Shown here one piece after another: positions 1-8,533 of a DNA stretch of 64,000 nucleotides. Source of the DNA: Tetragenococcus koreensis (GTDB lineage Bacteria; Bacillota; Bacilli; Lactobacillales; Enterococcaceae); assembly GCF_003795145.1 (NCBI RefSeq), contig NZ_CP027786.1, positions 2,108,001 through 2,172,000 on the forward strand. Reading direction: 5' to 3'. Made by a program: the position numbers and the translations under genes. The first letter of the stretch is position 1, and every line of letters begins with the position of its first letter. The notes under the pieces were generated by a model, which saw only the letters and a list, made by a program, of their open reading frames with translations, had not been told where the DNA came from and ran no database searches.

Positions 1-604
1 TAAAAATTAAAGGCAACGAGGCCCAGATAAGAGCTAGAACCCCCCATAATTGTCCTGTCAGCAAGAAGTTCCCTTGAGCAAAATCAAGGGTTAGATGAAA
101 AACTTGCTGTTTAATGGTGTTGAGATAAATTGTAATAGCAAATATACCTAAGCCCATCGTTACACCGCTAAATATTTCACCTAAGGGCATACGTGATAAA
201 GGAATGGGACCAAATGTGTAGAAAACGCCAATAAAACAAACGGCTCCACCCATAAGGAGCATCATCCAACCAGTTTGTATACTTAAAACCAGACCAATCA
301 AAAGCGTAGCCGCTAGCATAGCTAAAATCATCCATTGGATTTTTTTAGGTGAAAGTCGCTCACGACCGATCACATTTTCTTGATACTTATAGGTTTGCGA
401 TTTGGCTTTTTTAAAGTCCATGAAATTATTAATGGCCGTTGTAGACATGTCAAAAATAATCATACCAATAAAAAATAATAAAGTGAGTCCCCAATGTATT
501 TCGTGAAAATAAGAAATTGAGAACAGTATACCTATAATGAAAGGAAACACACTGGCTACCTTAGTTTTAATTTCAACAACTTCCCAAAAAACTTTTAATG
601 ACAT
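1..604 (-). CDS. menA: UbiA-family prenyltransferase, DmkA/MenA type (partial; 3' end outside window)
   Basis: Open frame read on the minus strand from ATG at 604 (RBS AGGAGAAG just upstream) to the window edge, 201 codons with no stop. The peptide starts MSLKVFWEVVEIKTKVASVF, contains the prenyl-diphosphate-binding type motif NNFMDFKKA (UbiA NxxxD) and several hydrophobic helices. Family role: attaches a polyprenyl chain to 1,4-dihydroxy-2-naphthoate to give demethylmenaquinone in the membrane. It lies 24 bp downstream of fmnB in the same direction, matching dmkA of the Listeria EET locus. A general menaquinone MenA is the alternative; context favours the EET-dedicated copy. The C-terminus cannot be checked. 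Confidence 0.88.
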   Translation of the reverse strand, partial: MSLKVFWEVVEIKTKVASVFPFIIGILFSISYFHEIHWGLTLLFFIGMIIFDMSTTAINNFMDFKKAKSQTYKYQENVIGRERLSPKKIQWMILAMLAATLLIGLVLSIQTGWMMLLMGGAVCFIGVFYTFGPIPLSRMPLGEIFSGVTMGLGIFAITIYLNTIKQQVFHLTLDFAQGNFLLTGQLWGVLALIWASLPLIF

Positions 605-628
605 AATCTTCTCCTAAACAACTATTTA

Positions 629-1729
629 TTACAATTTGCTGCGGTCACCCAGGGTATAACCTGACTCTTCATCCAATTGAAAGCTATCTTTGATGTCGTC
701 TGTCATATATACTTGATCATCCTTGGTCACAAAGATGGCAGAAGTTCCTTCAGGCGTATCATTTTCAATATACTCCAAACCCTCTTTAACTCCCTTATCA
801 AAGATTACTGTCGTCAAACCATCGCCATCAATCGATTTATCAGTAATGACTGTCGCACTAGCAATGTCATTATCGTAAGGGTAGCCCGTTTTTGAATCAA
901 AAATGTGATGATACGTTTCTCCATCTTCCTCTAAATAACGTTCATAGATTCCTGAAGTAACGATCGTTTTATCCGATTCCTCGATAGTACCTAAAACGGC
1001 CCCTCGATCATTATTGGGATCTTGAATTCCTACATTCCAAGCTTCATTTTCTCCACGATTACTATGGCCAACTACAAAAATATTGCCTCCCAAATCCACA
1101 ATAGCAGACTCAACGTTATGATCTTTTAGTACCGCAACGGCTTCGTCAGCAATATAGCCTTTGGCGATGGCTCCAAGGTCGATAATCATGTCTTCATCTT
1201 CCAAATAAACAGTTTGCTCATCATCATCAAACTCTATTTTGTTATAATCAATATGTTTTAATGCTTCATCAATTTCATCTTGTGATGGTTTACGAGCATC
1301 GTCAAAACCGATCCGCCAAAGTTGTGTGATTGCCCCAATCGTTAAGTTAAACCCACCTTTAGACTCTTCACTATAGTCACGAGATTTTTTTAACAGATCG
1401 TAGATATCTTTTGATACTTTGACTGGCTTTTCCCCTGCGTTTTCATTAATTTCGTCAATCTCAGAGCCAGGCTCATTGATCGTAATCTTATCCCCTAACT
1501 CTTTAATCCGGTCAAATGCGGGTTGCAATGCATCTTCTTTATCTTGATCAAAAATACGTATGCGTGTATATGTTCCTAGTAGAAATTCTTCTTCTGTATA
1601 AGGCTCTTTTTTCATTCCTTGCGCATAAGAAGATTCTGTTGTTTGATTTGTCTCACCCTCGTTGCTACATGCCGTACTAAAAACAAAGACAGCAAGAAGC
1701 ACAAGAAAAATTCCCGTTTTTCTTTTCAT
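629..1729 (-). CDS. fmnB: FAD:protein FMN transferase lipoprotein (ApbE family)
   Basis: 366 aa. ATG at 1729 is chosen because GGAGGTT lies 6 bp upstream; a longer reading would start inside that RBS. N-terminal signal with lipobox FSTAC, then an ApbE domain: LLGTYTRIRIF near the start, DLGAIAKGYIAD and VDLGGNIFVVG in the middle, and the metal-binding DGDGLTTVIF segment near the C-terminus. ApbE enzymes transfer FMN from FAD to Thr in FMN-binding domains outside the membrane. The substrate is presumably PplA, encoded just upstream on the same strand. Full length for the family; nothing broken. Confidence 0.93.
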   Translation of the reverse strand: MKRKTGIFLVLLAVFVFSTACSNEGETNQTTESSYAQGMKKEPYTEEEFLLGTYTRIRIFDQDKEDALQPAFDRIKELGDKITINEPGSEIDEINENAGEKPVKVSKDIYDLLKKSRDYSEESKGGFNLTIGAITQLWRIGFDDARKPSQDEIDEALKHIDYNKIEFDDDEQTVYLEDEDMIIDLGAIAKGYIADEAVAVLKDHNVESAIVDLGGNIFVVGHSNRGENEAWNVGIQDPNNDRGAVLGTIEESDKTIVTSGIYERYLEEDGETYHHIFDSKTGYPYDNDIASATVITDKSIDGDGLTTVIFDKGVKEGLEYIENDTPEGTSAIFVTKDDQVYMTDDIKDSFQLDEESGYTLGDRSKL

Positions 1730-1841
1730 AATAACCTCCACTTTCTTCTCATTTTCTTATGATAGCTTGTTTCATCTAGAATGAAAAGATTTTTAGTGAA
1801 TTTAGCCACATTTATCTTTTAGGGTCTTACTTTAAATACAG

Positions 1842-1882
1842 CAAAAAAGAGTCGGAACATCGCGATCCAACTCCTTTTTTTG
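1842..1882 (-). terminator. Intrinsic terminator between pplA and fmnB
   Basis: On the minus strand a GC-containing 8-bp stem (GAGTTGGA pairing with TCCGACTC) with a loop around TCGCGATG is followed by TTTTTT. It lies 17 bp after the pplA stop. Because fmnB follows in the same direction, it may act as a partial terminator that makes pplA mRNA more abundant than fmnB mRNA. Confidence 0.7.
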
Positions 1883-1898
1883 CCTGTTATTTCAGCGC

Positions 1899-2819
1899 TT
1901 ATTCTTCCACATAGTTATCAACTTCGATTGTGTCTGTATCGCCTTTTTCAGCAGCGTTTACTAATTGTTCAGCGTAAAGGACAAATGATTCAGAACTGTG
2001 GGTTGCACCGGATACGACTTCGACATCCCCAGGAGCAGCCTCTTCATCATCCATTGTTTCAACGAGTTCATCATTCAAAGTATCGATATATTCATCTGGA
2101 CCAACACCTGCTTCATCTTCCATGGCTTCGTTATATTCTTCATCATCTTTTTTCGAATTGCCATCTTCATCTACGTTATCAAAGTCAGATTCAGTAATTT
2201 TTCCATCTTCTACCTCAATTGAGAATACTGTACGATAGCCATTGCTATAATTCTTTTCTTCTAAGGTATAAGTGCCATCTTGTAGGTCAGCGCCATTATC
2301 GATTTCGATTTCATCGGTATTGCCTTCTTGCGCTGCTTGTACTAACTGTTGCGCATAATTTTGGAATGAATGCGAACTATGAGTTGCTCCAGATACGACT
2401 TCAACATTTTCTGGATTTTGTTCATTCTCAAGTTCTTCATTTAATTGTGGGATAAATTCTTCAGGTGCAATGCCTGCTTCTTCTTCCATTTGTTCATTAT
2501 ATTCATCATCATCTTGTTTCGATTCTCCATCAGCGTTCACATAATCATAATTAGACTCTGTAATTTCGCCATTTTCTGTTGTGATCGAAAATTCGACATG
2601 ATACCCATTGTTATCATTTAATTCTTTCAATGAATAGGTACCATCTTGCATTGAAGCTCCTGATACCGCTTCAGTTTCTTCAGATGATGACTCTTTTGTA
2701 GACGTTTGTGAAGTTCCTTCGTCATTTCCTTCATCTGCATTATCTGCAGAACATGCACCCAACACAATCGTAGAAAATGCCAACGCAGCAAACCCTGTCA
2801 TAAACTTTTTAGTTTTCAT
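1899..2819 (-). CDS. pplA: EET flavo-lipoprotein with two FMN-binding repeats (PplA-like)
   Basis: 306 aa. ATG at 2819 is chosen: AAGGTGG is 8 bp upstream. A signal peptide with lipobox VLGAC (lipidated Cys) is followed by an acidic Ser/Thr/Glu-rich linker, then two roughly 100-residue homologous repeats that each open with a DGTY segment (QDGTYSL, QDGTYTL) and end with a VSGATHSS motif. In FMN-binding domains the Thr of SGAT is the residue that ApbE enzymes flavinylate, so two covalent FMNs are predicted. Role from the Listeria family: extracellular membrane-anchored electron carrier of flavin-based EET. Divergent from ndh2 across about 265 bp. The strongly acidic composition is notable. Confidence 0.93.
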   Translation of the reverse strand: MKTKKFMTGFAALAFSTIVLGACSADNADEGNDEGTSQTSTKESSSEETEAVSGASMQDGTYSLKELNDNNGYHVEFSITTENGEITESNYDYVNADGESKQDDDEYNEQMEEEAGIAPEEFIPQLNEELENEQNPENVEVVSGATHSSHSFQNYAQQLVQAAQEGNTDEIEIDNGADLQDGTYTLEEKNYSNGYRTVFSIEVEDGKITESDFDNVDEDGNSKKDDEEYNEAMEDEAGVGPDEYIDTLNDELVETMDDEEAAPGDVEVVSGATHSSESFVLYAEQLVNAAEKGDTDTIEVDNYVEE

Positions 2820-2850
2820 TTTGTTACCCACCTTACCCTTATATTATTTT

Positions 2851-2868
2851 TCACAAAGAAGTTTGTGA
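2851..2868. promoter_or_regulatory. 18-bp inverted repeat in the pplA/ndh2 divergent region (candidate operator)
   Basis: TCACAAA-GAAG-TTTGTGA: perfect 7-bp arms around 4 bp. On the pplA strand it lies just upstream of the AT-rich TAATAT that could serve as -10, so a bound protein could block the promoter. TTTGTGA resembles half-sites of Rex and CRP/FNR-type regulators, but arm order and spacing do not match a consensus I know. No regulator gene is adjacent. Confidence 0.4.
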
Positions 2869-3009
2869 TTCACATAACATTCTATAGTAATTTTTAAATA
2901 AGTCAACCTTTTCCTTAAAAAAACTCTAAAAAAGGGCTATAATTTTTTACCCTATTGAAAATTAAAAGAAAAATTGTAGAAATTTTTTTGTGAAATTTTT
3001 AAAAAAGTT

Positions 3010-3038
3010 TAGACAAATGAAAGATTTAACTATATAAT
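3010..3038 (+). promoter_or_regulatory. Promoter of ndh2
   Basis: TAGACA at 3010-3015, 17-bp spacer, consensus TATAAT at 3033-3038. The transcript would start about 40 bp before the ndh2 start, whose RBS AAGGAGAG is at 3070-3077. Confidence 0.7.
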
Positions 3039-3084
3039 GATTACGATTGTGTAATTATTACGTTTATTTAAGGAGAGATTTTCA

Positions 3085-5022
3085 ATGGCTAAGCAAAACA
3101 TTGTCGTTGTTGGAGCGGGTTATGCTGGCGTTTCAGCTACAAAATTCATGGCCAAAAAGTTTAAAAAAAATGACGATGTCTCAATCACTTTGATTGACCG
3201 TCATTCTTATCATACAATGATGACTGAACTTCATGAGGTAGCTGCTGCGCGCGTTGAACCAAATGCGATTCAGTATGATTTACAACGGCTTTTTTGTCGC
3301 AAAAAAAATGTGCAATTAGTAACAGACACTGTAACAAGTATTGATAAAGATCAAAAAATGGTCCAAACTAAAAATGGACAGTACCCTTTCGACCACTTAA
3401 TTATTGGTATGGGCGGTGAACCAAATGACTTTGGTACGCCTGGCGTTAAAGAAAACGGCTTTACACTTTGGTCTTTTGAAGATGCTTTGCGCATTCGTGA
3501 GCATATCGAAAAAACGGTAGCAAAAGCTGCCTTAGAACCTGATGCCAAACTTCGAAAAGCGATGTTAACATTTGTGGTTTGTGGTTCCGGATTTACTGGA
3601 ATCGAAATGGTTGGTGAGCTGATTGATTGGAAAGAACGTCTTGCTAAGGATAACAAATTAGACCCTAATGAAATTAGCTTAAAAGTCGTTGAAGCATTAC
3701 CAACTATTTTGAATATGTTATCCAGAAATGATGCAGCCAAAGCAGAACGTTACATGAAAAAGAAAAACGTGGATATTCTAATAAATTCACCGATCGTTGA
3801 AGTGGCACCAGATCATATTAAATTAAAAGATGGTTCAACAGTTGCTACCCATACCTTGATATGGACAGCAGGTGTCAAAGCAACTTCAGATGCTGCTGAC
3901 TTTGGTCTAGAAACAGCACGTGGTAATCGTTTAGTTGCTAATGAATATATGCAAGCAAGAGGTTACGAAGATAAAAACATTTATATTGTCGGGGATTTAG
4001 TCTACTATGAAGAATTTCCCAACACACCAACTCCTCAGATTGTACAAGCAGCTGAACAAACTGGACACACTGCTGCTAACCACATCGTCAGCGCAATCAA
4101 CGGAGGAGAAAGTCATAAATTTAAAGGGAACTACCAAGGCTTTATGGTATCTGTCGGCGCTAAGTGGGGCGTAGCTAACTTATTTGATAAAATTCATTTA
4201 AGCGGTTTTCTTGCAATGGTAATGAAACACATTGTGAATTTAAAATATTTCTTTGATATTCGCACTGGTTATTACATGTTCCAATATATTATGCATGAAT
4301 TCTTCCGTGTTAGAGATGACCGTAATGTCGCTCGTGGTCATACTTCACGTAACAGTAATGTATTATGGAGTGTTCCTTTACGAGTTTTCTATGGGTTGGT
4401 ATGGTTTTTAGAAGCCTTCAAAAAAATTGTGGGCGACGGCAAATGGTTTACTCCTAGTACTTGGTTTGGCGAAGAGTCTTGGTTTAAAGGCGATAGTGTT
4501 TTTCCTTGGACTTGGGATTATCAATCTGCTGCTGATGCTGCTAGCGGCGCAAGTGAAGCAGCCGACGCAGCTAGTGGAGCAACTGACGCAGGTGCTGATG
4601 CTGCAGTTGAAGCAGGAAATACCATTTTCGGTTTAAGTTATGCTTATGGTGAAGAACCAATGGCTGTCATTGAAAATTCTCCTGAATGGTTTATGAACAT
4701 TATGAAAACAATTATGCCGAATATGGAAGTTGCAATGTTTTTCCAAAAAATGATGGTTTTTATCGAAATTGGTATTGCGCTTTGTTTAATGGCAGGTTTA
4801 TTTACTTGGTTATTTAGTGGTGCGACCATTGTTCTTGTAGCAACTTTTTGTTTATCGGGAATGTTTTATTGGGTAAACATTTGGTTTATTCCAGTAGCAT
4901 TTGCCTTAATGAATGGTTCAGGACGTGCTTTAGGTTTAGATCACTGGGTAATCCCATGGTTACAACGTACATTAGGAAAATGGCGATATGGTAAACCGAA
5001 ACCACTATATGGACAAAAATAA
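3085..5022 (+). CDS. ndh2: EET-type NADH:quinone oxidoreductase (type II) with C-terminal membrane extension
   Basis: 645 aa, much longer than ordinary type II NADH dehydrogenases (about 400 aa). N-terminal half: FAD-binding GAGYAG at residues 10-15, NADH-binding GSGFTGIE, and the flavin motif YIVGDLVYY. The C-terminal part has hydrophobic helices (VFYGLVWFLEAF; FIEIGIALCLMAGLFTWLF; the region after ATIVLVATFCLSG) and a repeated Ala/Ser/Asp-rich linker containing DAASGASEAADAASGA. This extended form is characteristic of the EET-dedicated Ndh2, which passes electrons to demethylmenaquinone. RBS AAGGAGAG upstream. A palindromic repeat follows 13 bp after its stop. Confidence 0.93.
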   Translation: MAKQNIVVVGAGYAGVSATKFMAKKFKKNDDVSITLIDRHSYHTMMTELHEVAAARVEPNAIQYDLQRLFCRKKNVQLVTDTVTSIDKDQKMVQTKNGQYPFDHLIIGMGGEPNDFGTPGVKENGFTLWSFEDALRIREHIEKTVAKAALEPDAKLRKAMLTFVVCGSGFTGIEMVGELIDWKERLAKDNKLDPNEISLKVVEALPTILNMLSRNDAAKAERYMKKKNVDILINSPIVEVAPDHIKLKDGSTVATHTLIWTAGVKATSDAADFGLETARGNRLVANEYMQARGYEDKNIYIVGDLVYYEEFPNTPTPQIVQAAEQTGHTAANHIVSAINGGESHKFKGNYQGFMVSVGAKWGVANLFDKIHLSGFLAMVMKHIVNLKYFFDIRTGYYMFQYIMHEFFRVRDDRNVARGHTSRNSNVLWSVPLRVFYGLVWFLEAFKKIVGDGKWFTPSTWFGEESWFKGDSVFPWTWDYQSAADAASGASEAADAASGATDAGADAAVEAGNTIFGLSYAYGEEPMAVIENSPEWFMNIMKTIMPNMEVAMFFQKMMVFIEIGIALCLMAGLFTWLFSGATIVLVATFCLSGMFYWVNIWFIPVAFALMNGSGRALGLDHWVIPWLQRTLGKWRYGKPKPLYGQK

Positions 5023-5035
5023 AAACAAAAATGAA

Positions 5036-5188
5036 GCTGTGACATAAGTAAAAACAAGACAAAAATACCCGGACTATATTTGATGAAATTGCCAACTGTC
5101 GTGAATTTGCGACGAAGGCCTGCCAGACCGCAGGAGCAATCTCTCTATAGTTCGGATATTTTATTATCGAAATAACTTATGTCATAGC
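5036..5188 (+). repeat. Palindromic dispersed element, copy 1 (153 bp)
   Basis: Terminal inverted repeats GCTGTGACATAAGT (5036-5049) and ACTTATGTCATAGC (5175-5188) pair at 13 of 14 positions. An inner arm ATAGTTCGGATATTTT faces a weaker left partner around CCCGGACTATATT. Shares CAGGAGNAATCTCTCTATAG with copy 2 in the same orientation. It starts 13 bp after the ndh2 stop and its right end runs into CTCCATTTTT, so it could terminate ndh2 transcription. It occupies the place where eetA is found in related EET loci. Confidence 0.85.
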
Positions 5189-5231
5189 TCCATTTTTAAA
5201 AGAAACCAAAGATCATAGCCTACTAAAATTA

Positions 5232-5356
5232 TGCTAAAATAGAACGAGGTATGAAGTCAAATGTCAGGTAAAGCTAACCGCTATCTTATCAAAAGAACGC
5301 CAAACAGCAGTTGGGAGGGACAAATGCGATCTGAGTTATTGGTCGTTTCTTTATGA
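5232..5356 (+). promoter_or_regulatory. Leader of eetB-dmkB with extended -10 and a tiny coupled ORF
   Basis: TGCTAAAAT at 5232-5240 looks like an extended -10 box. The roughly 105-nt leader holds a good RBS (GGGAGG, 5314-5319) followed by ATG at 5324, which opens a 10-codon ORF (MRSELLVVSL) whose TGA overlaps the eetB ATG as ATGA. The same frame is open back to an ATG at 5261 (31 codons). eetB has no RBS of its own, so it is probably translationally coupled to this short ORF. I see no similarity to a NusG-like EetA and no known riboswitch. Confidence 0.45.
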
Positions 5357-5907
5357 GTAATTTAAGAAAATTAATTTTTATTTCGCTTTTGATTGCCCAA
5401 GGGGTAGTCATTGGACTAATTGAAAACATGATCCCTTATCCATTTTCCTTTGCTCCTGGCGCTAAATTAGGTTTAGCAAATCTAATTACAATTATTGCTT
5501 TATTTACCATGCCCAAAAAAGATAGCTTTTTACTGGTCTGGATGCGTTTGATTTTAACCACGCTTTTAGGTGGCACTTTATCGACATTTTTATATAGTAT
5601 GAGCGGCGCTATGTTAAGTTATTTGGGTATGCTATTAGTAAAAAAATTAGGTCCAAAATTTGTTAGTATCATTGGCATTAGCGCGACTGGTGGATTTATG
5701 CATAATGTTGGCCAATTACTCACTGCCTCTTTTATCGCTCAATCCTGGAGTGTCCTACTTTACTTACCAATCCTATCTTTTTTTGGAATCTTATCAGGGA
5801 TTGCTATTGGTATCGCCGCAAATTATTTACTACAACGTGTTGATACCTTACGGCGCTTTCAAAATGAACATGAACAACATACACATGAAAAATGGTCAAT
5901 GCATTGA
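5353..5907 (+). CDS. eetB: EetB-like membrane protein (Gx transporter / HepPP synthase component I family)
   Basis: 184 aa with four to five hydrophobic helices; starts MSNLRKLIFISLLIAQGVVIG and carries the family features ENMIPYPFSFAPGAKLGLANL and GISATGGFMHNVGQL. The family resembles ECF S-components and is fixed in EET loci, where EetB works with EetA downstream of Ndh2; exact chemistry is unknown. The usual EetA partner is not next to it. Its ATG overlaps the stop of a 10-codon ORF. The C-terminus is short, polar and His-rich (EHEQHTHEKWSMH). dmkB follows after 40 bp. Confidence 0.88.
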   Translation: MSNLRKLIFISLLIAQGVVIGLIENMIPYPFSFAPGAKLGLANLITIIALFTMPKKDSFLLVWMRLILTTLLGGTLSTFLYSMSGAMLSYLGMLLVKKLGPKFVSIIGISATGGFMHNVGQLLTASFIAQSWSVLLYLPILSFFGILSGIAIGIAANYLLQRVDTLRRFQNEHEQHTHEKWSMH

Positions 5908-5947
5908 ATGCTAACTGTGTTTTGTTTTTGAAACAAAGGAGACAACT

Positions 5948-6934
5948 ATGGAACTTCACCCTATATGGAATGATTATCCGCAATTACAACCTGAATTAAC
6001 ACAAACGCTAGAATTAATGGAAAAATCAATTCAATTGAAAAATGAACCCGTCAAAAAAGCTTTGTTGGAGATGATCGGTGCAGGAGGAAAACTGCTTCGT
6101 CCAGCTTATCAGCTGCTTTTTTCCCAATTTGGTCCTGAAAAAGACCGGCAAAAAGCGATCGCCTTAGCAGCCGCTATCGAAATGTTGCATACAGCAACAC
6201 TGATTCATGATGACATTGTAGATGATGCTTCTTTAAGACGCAACCTACCCACAATTCGTGCTGAATTCGATAATAATACTGCTGTTTATGCTGGAGATTA
6301 TCTTTTTGTAACCTGTTTTAAATTGATGTCTGATTATACCGGTTCTTTACGCAGTTTACAAAAAAATGCTGTTAGTATGGAAAAAATATTATCTGGTGAA
6401 TTGGGCCAAATGGAAGACCACTATAACTTAGCAATCACCGTTGACGAATACCTAGCAAACATCTCGGGAAAAACAGCAGAGTTATTCGCATTAAGCTGTT
6501 CTGCTGGTGCATTTGAAAGTGGAACAAGTCAACTATTTGCCAAAAATGTTTCAGATATTGGCCATAACATAGGTATGGCTTTTCAAATCGTCGATGATAT
6601 TTTAGATTATACTCAACCACGAGCAGAAATTGGCAAACCAGTATTAAAAGATGTGCGACAAGGCATCTATACTTTACCTTTAATCTATGCCTTACAAACA
6701 GAAGTCAAACAATTAACTCCCTTACTAGAAAAAAAAGAACTGATGACAGAAGACGATACCCAAAAAGTATACCAATTGGTTAATGAGTTAGATGGCGTTA
6801 ATAAAGCTCAGCAATTGGCCAATAGATACACTAAAAAAGCATTAAAAAGAATTGACAACCTACCAAATAACCCCGAAAATACAAAAATAATTTTGCAACA
6901 GCTCACCCAAACGTTGTTAACTCGAACGAATTAA
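5948..6934 (+). CDS. dmkB: Polyprenyl diphosphate synthase (DmkB-type)
   Basis: 328 aa, usual length for trans-isoprenyl diphosphate synthases. First Asp-rich motif DDIVDD (residues 88-93), second DDILD (216-220), plus GGKLLRP for substrate binding. Condenses isopentenyl diphosphate units into the long prenyl tail used for demethylmenaquinone. RBS AAAGGAGA upstream. Placement after eetB matches the EET gene order and argues for a quinone dedicated to Ndh2; a general heptaprenyl/octaprenyl synthase role is the alternative. Confidence 0.93.
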   Translation: MELHPIWNDYPQLQPELTQTLELMEKSIQLKNEPVKKALLEMIGAGGKLLRPAYQLLFSQFGPEKDRQKAIALAAAIEMLHTATLIHDDIVDDASLRRNLPTIRAEFDNNTAVYAGDYLFVTCFKLMSDYTGSLRSLQKNAVSMEKILSGELGQMEDHYNLAITVDEYLANISGKTAELFALSCSAGAFESGTSQLFAKNVSDIGHNIGMAFQIVDDILDYTQPRAEIGKPVLKDVRQGIYTLPLIYALQTEVKQLTPLLEKKELMTEDDTQKVYQLVNELDGVNKAQQLANRYTKKALKRIDNLPNNPENTKIILQQLTQTLLTRTN

Positions 6935-6959
6935 AAAAGTTTCACGTGAAACTTTTTTT
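6932..6959 (+). terminator. Terminator of eetB-dmkB
   Basis: A perfect palindrome AAAAAAGTTTCAC / GTGAAACTTTTTT starts at the dmkB stop and ends in a T-run. The fully self-complementary centre leaves a minimal loop, so it is short for a hairpin. Its core is also a parS-like sequence (separate entry). Confidence 0.6.
6938..6953. promoter_or_regulatory. Candidate parS (ParB-binding) site
   Basis: AGTTTCACGTGAAACT matches the Bacillus-type parS TGTTTCACGTGAAACA at 14 of 16 positions; only the outermost base on each side differs. parS sites cluster near the origin, and the gene content here (gltX, cysS, radA, purR, ispE) is typically origin-proximal. A coincidental terminator palindrome is the alternative. 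Confidence 0.5.
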
Positions 6960-7034
6960 GTTCGAATGGGTTATAAAAACAATTGCCCTTTAATGTTATA
7001 ATTTTTAAAAAGATAAGCGCATTGAGAACAAAGA

Positions 7035-7084
7035 AAACCACCAGAAATTCATGATTATTTCATGAAACCTCTGATGGTTTTTTA
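7035..7084. terminator. Bidirectional terminator between dmkB and gor
   Basis: AACCACCAGA pairs with TCTGATGGTT around a central ATTTCATGA/TCATGAAT stem. TTTTTT follows on the plus side and TTTTCTTT on the minus side, so it can end both convergent units. Confidence 0.75.
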
Positions 7085-7119
7085 TTACTTAAAAACACTT
7101 TTAACTTAACATTAAGGCT

Positions 7120-8466
7120 TTAGGTCATGGTTACAAATTCTTCTGCACCAGTTGGATGAATAGCTACTGTGTTATCAAAATCTGCTTTGGTTGCGCCCAT
7201 TTTAATGGCAACGGCAAACCCTTGTAACATTTCATCTACATCTACTCCGATTGCATGTAAGCCAATAATTTTTTCTTCTTTGCCTAAGCAAACTAATTTC
7301 ATTTCGCATTTTTGTCGATACTCATTCAAAGCAAAATACATTGGTGTAAAACGAGAATGATATACCTTGATTTCGTCTTGGCCATATTCAGCTAATGCTT
7401 GTTCTTCTGTCCAACCAATCGTAGCAATCGGTGGATGCGTAAATACGACACTAGGAACAAAATTATAATCTAGGTAAAGGTCCGTTTGCCCATTAAAGAG
7501 ACGCTCAGAAAGCCTACGACCTGCTGCGATAGCCACTGGAGTTAATTCCAATTTACCAATCACATCGCCAATCGCATAAATTCCTTTAGCGGTTGTGTTT
7601 TGGAACTTATCTACCTGTATAAAACCTTGATCATCTAGTTTTACCTCGGTATTACCTAAGCCAAAACCACTCACATTGGCGCTTCTTCCACCGGCGAATA
7701 ACACACAATCCCCAGTGGTTTTTTCCCCATTTTCAAAAGTGACAGTATATTGCTCGCCGTTTTTTTCAATTGCTGAAGGAATGCACTCTTTATAAATGGA
7801 CAGCCCCTCTTCTTCATATATTTGAACCAAATTATCAGCCAGCATTTGGTCAAACTCCCGAAGAGGTCGTTCTTTACGAAAAGCCCAAGTAACTTTACTA
7901 CCCAGGCCATTTACCACTCCTGCGAGTTCAGCAGCAATATAACCTGCTCCCAATACAATCATATGTTGAGGTGCTTTTTCTAAGGCAAAAAAGCCATCAG
8001 AATCAATTGCATAGTTACCACCAGGGATATCTAGCGTATCTGCATGTCCCCCAGTCGCAATTAAAATATGAGGTGCAGTATATTGCTCTCCAGCTACCTC
8101 AACTGTATTATCATCTACAAACTGAGCATACCCCTTTAAGAACTCAACACCATTACTGTCGAGTCCTCTTTGGTAAGCTCCATGTAAGAAATCAATATAA
8201 TTTTCTCTATTTTTAACTAAAGTTTTAAAATCAAAAGTCATATCTTTGGCTTGAATGCCGTAACCTGACGCATCTCTTTGAATCGTTTGATAGGCATCAC
8301 TAGCTTGCCACATCACTTTCTTTGGCACGCAGCCGACATTAACACAAGTTCCACCAAGCTCTTTGGCTTCAATCAGCAGTACCTTGGCACCGTGCATACC
8401 AGCGCGATTAGCTGAAGCAATTCCGCCGCTGCCGCCGCCAATGACGATATAATCATAGGTTTTCAT
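7120..8466 (-). CDS. gor: Glutathione-disulfide reductase
   Basis: 448 aa. ATG at 8466 is chosen for GAGGAGG just upstream; the longer frame lacks an RBS. FAD-binding GGGSGG near residue 10, redox-active disulfide CVNVGC (C41, C46), second nucleotide-binding GAGYIA, flavin motif YAIGDV, and the C-terminal HPTGAEE carrying the His-Glu pair of the active site. This layout fits glutathione reductase rather than lipoamide or mercuric reductase. Cytosolic, NADPH-dependent recycling of glutathione. Probably its own unit or read from the GNAT gene, which ends 67 bp upstream. Confidence 0.9.
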   Translation of the reverse strand: MKTYDYIVIGGGSGGIASANRAGMHGAKVLLIEAKELGGTCVNVGCVPKKVMWQASDAYQTIQRDASGYGIQAKDMTFDFKTLVKNRENYIDFLHGAYQRGLDSNGVEFLKGYAQFVDDNTVEVAGEQYTAPHILIATGGHADTLDIPGGNYAIDSDGFFALEKAPQHMIVLGAGYIAAELAGVVNGLGSKVTWAFRKERPLREFDQMLADNLVQIYEEEGLSIYKECIPSAIEKNGEQYTVTFENGEKTTGDCVLFAGGRSANVSGFGLGNTEVKLDDQGFIQVDKFQNTTAKGIYAIGDVIGKLELTPVAIAAGRRLSERLFNGQTDLYLDYNFVPSVVFTHPPIATIGWTEEQALAEYGQDEIKVYHSRFTPMYFALNEYRQKCEMKLVCLGKEEKIIGLHAIGVDVDEMLQGFAVAIKMGATKADFDNTVAIHPTGAEEFVTMT

Positions 8467-8533
8467 CGTATCCTCCTCTGAAATTTTATGTCTCAAATAA
8501 AAGCTACCACTCCCATATCTATCCGTCAAGATT

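Noticed and set aside
1880-2455. Plus-strand frames of 74-105 aa opposite pplA
   Set aside because: Antisense to a well-supported gene, His/Leu-rich composition from reversed acidic repeats, no RBS.
2985-3005. Full Rex site before ndh2
   Set aside because: Only one half-site (TTGTGAA) is present; the second arm is missing.
5261-5356. 31-codon frame as a truncated eetA
   Set aside because: No membrane helix and no NusG-II type Cys or hydrophobic pattern; I kept it only as part of a leader.
5660-5914. 84-aa frame inside eetB
   Set aside because: Alternate frame of a membrane-protein gene, no RBS.
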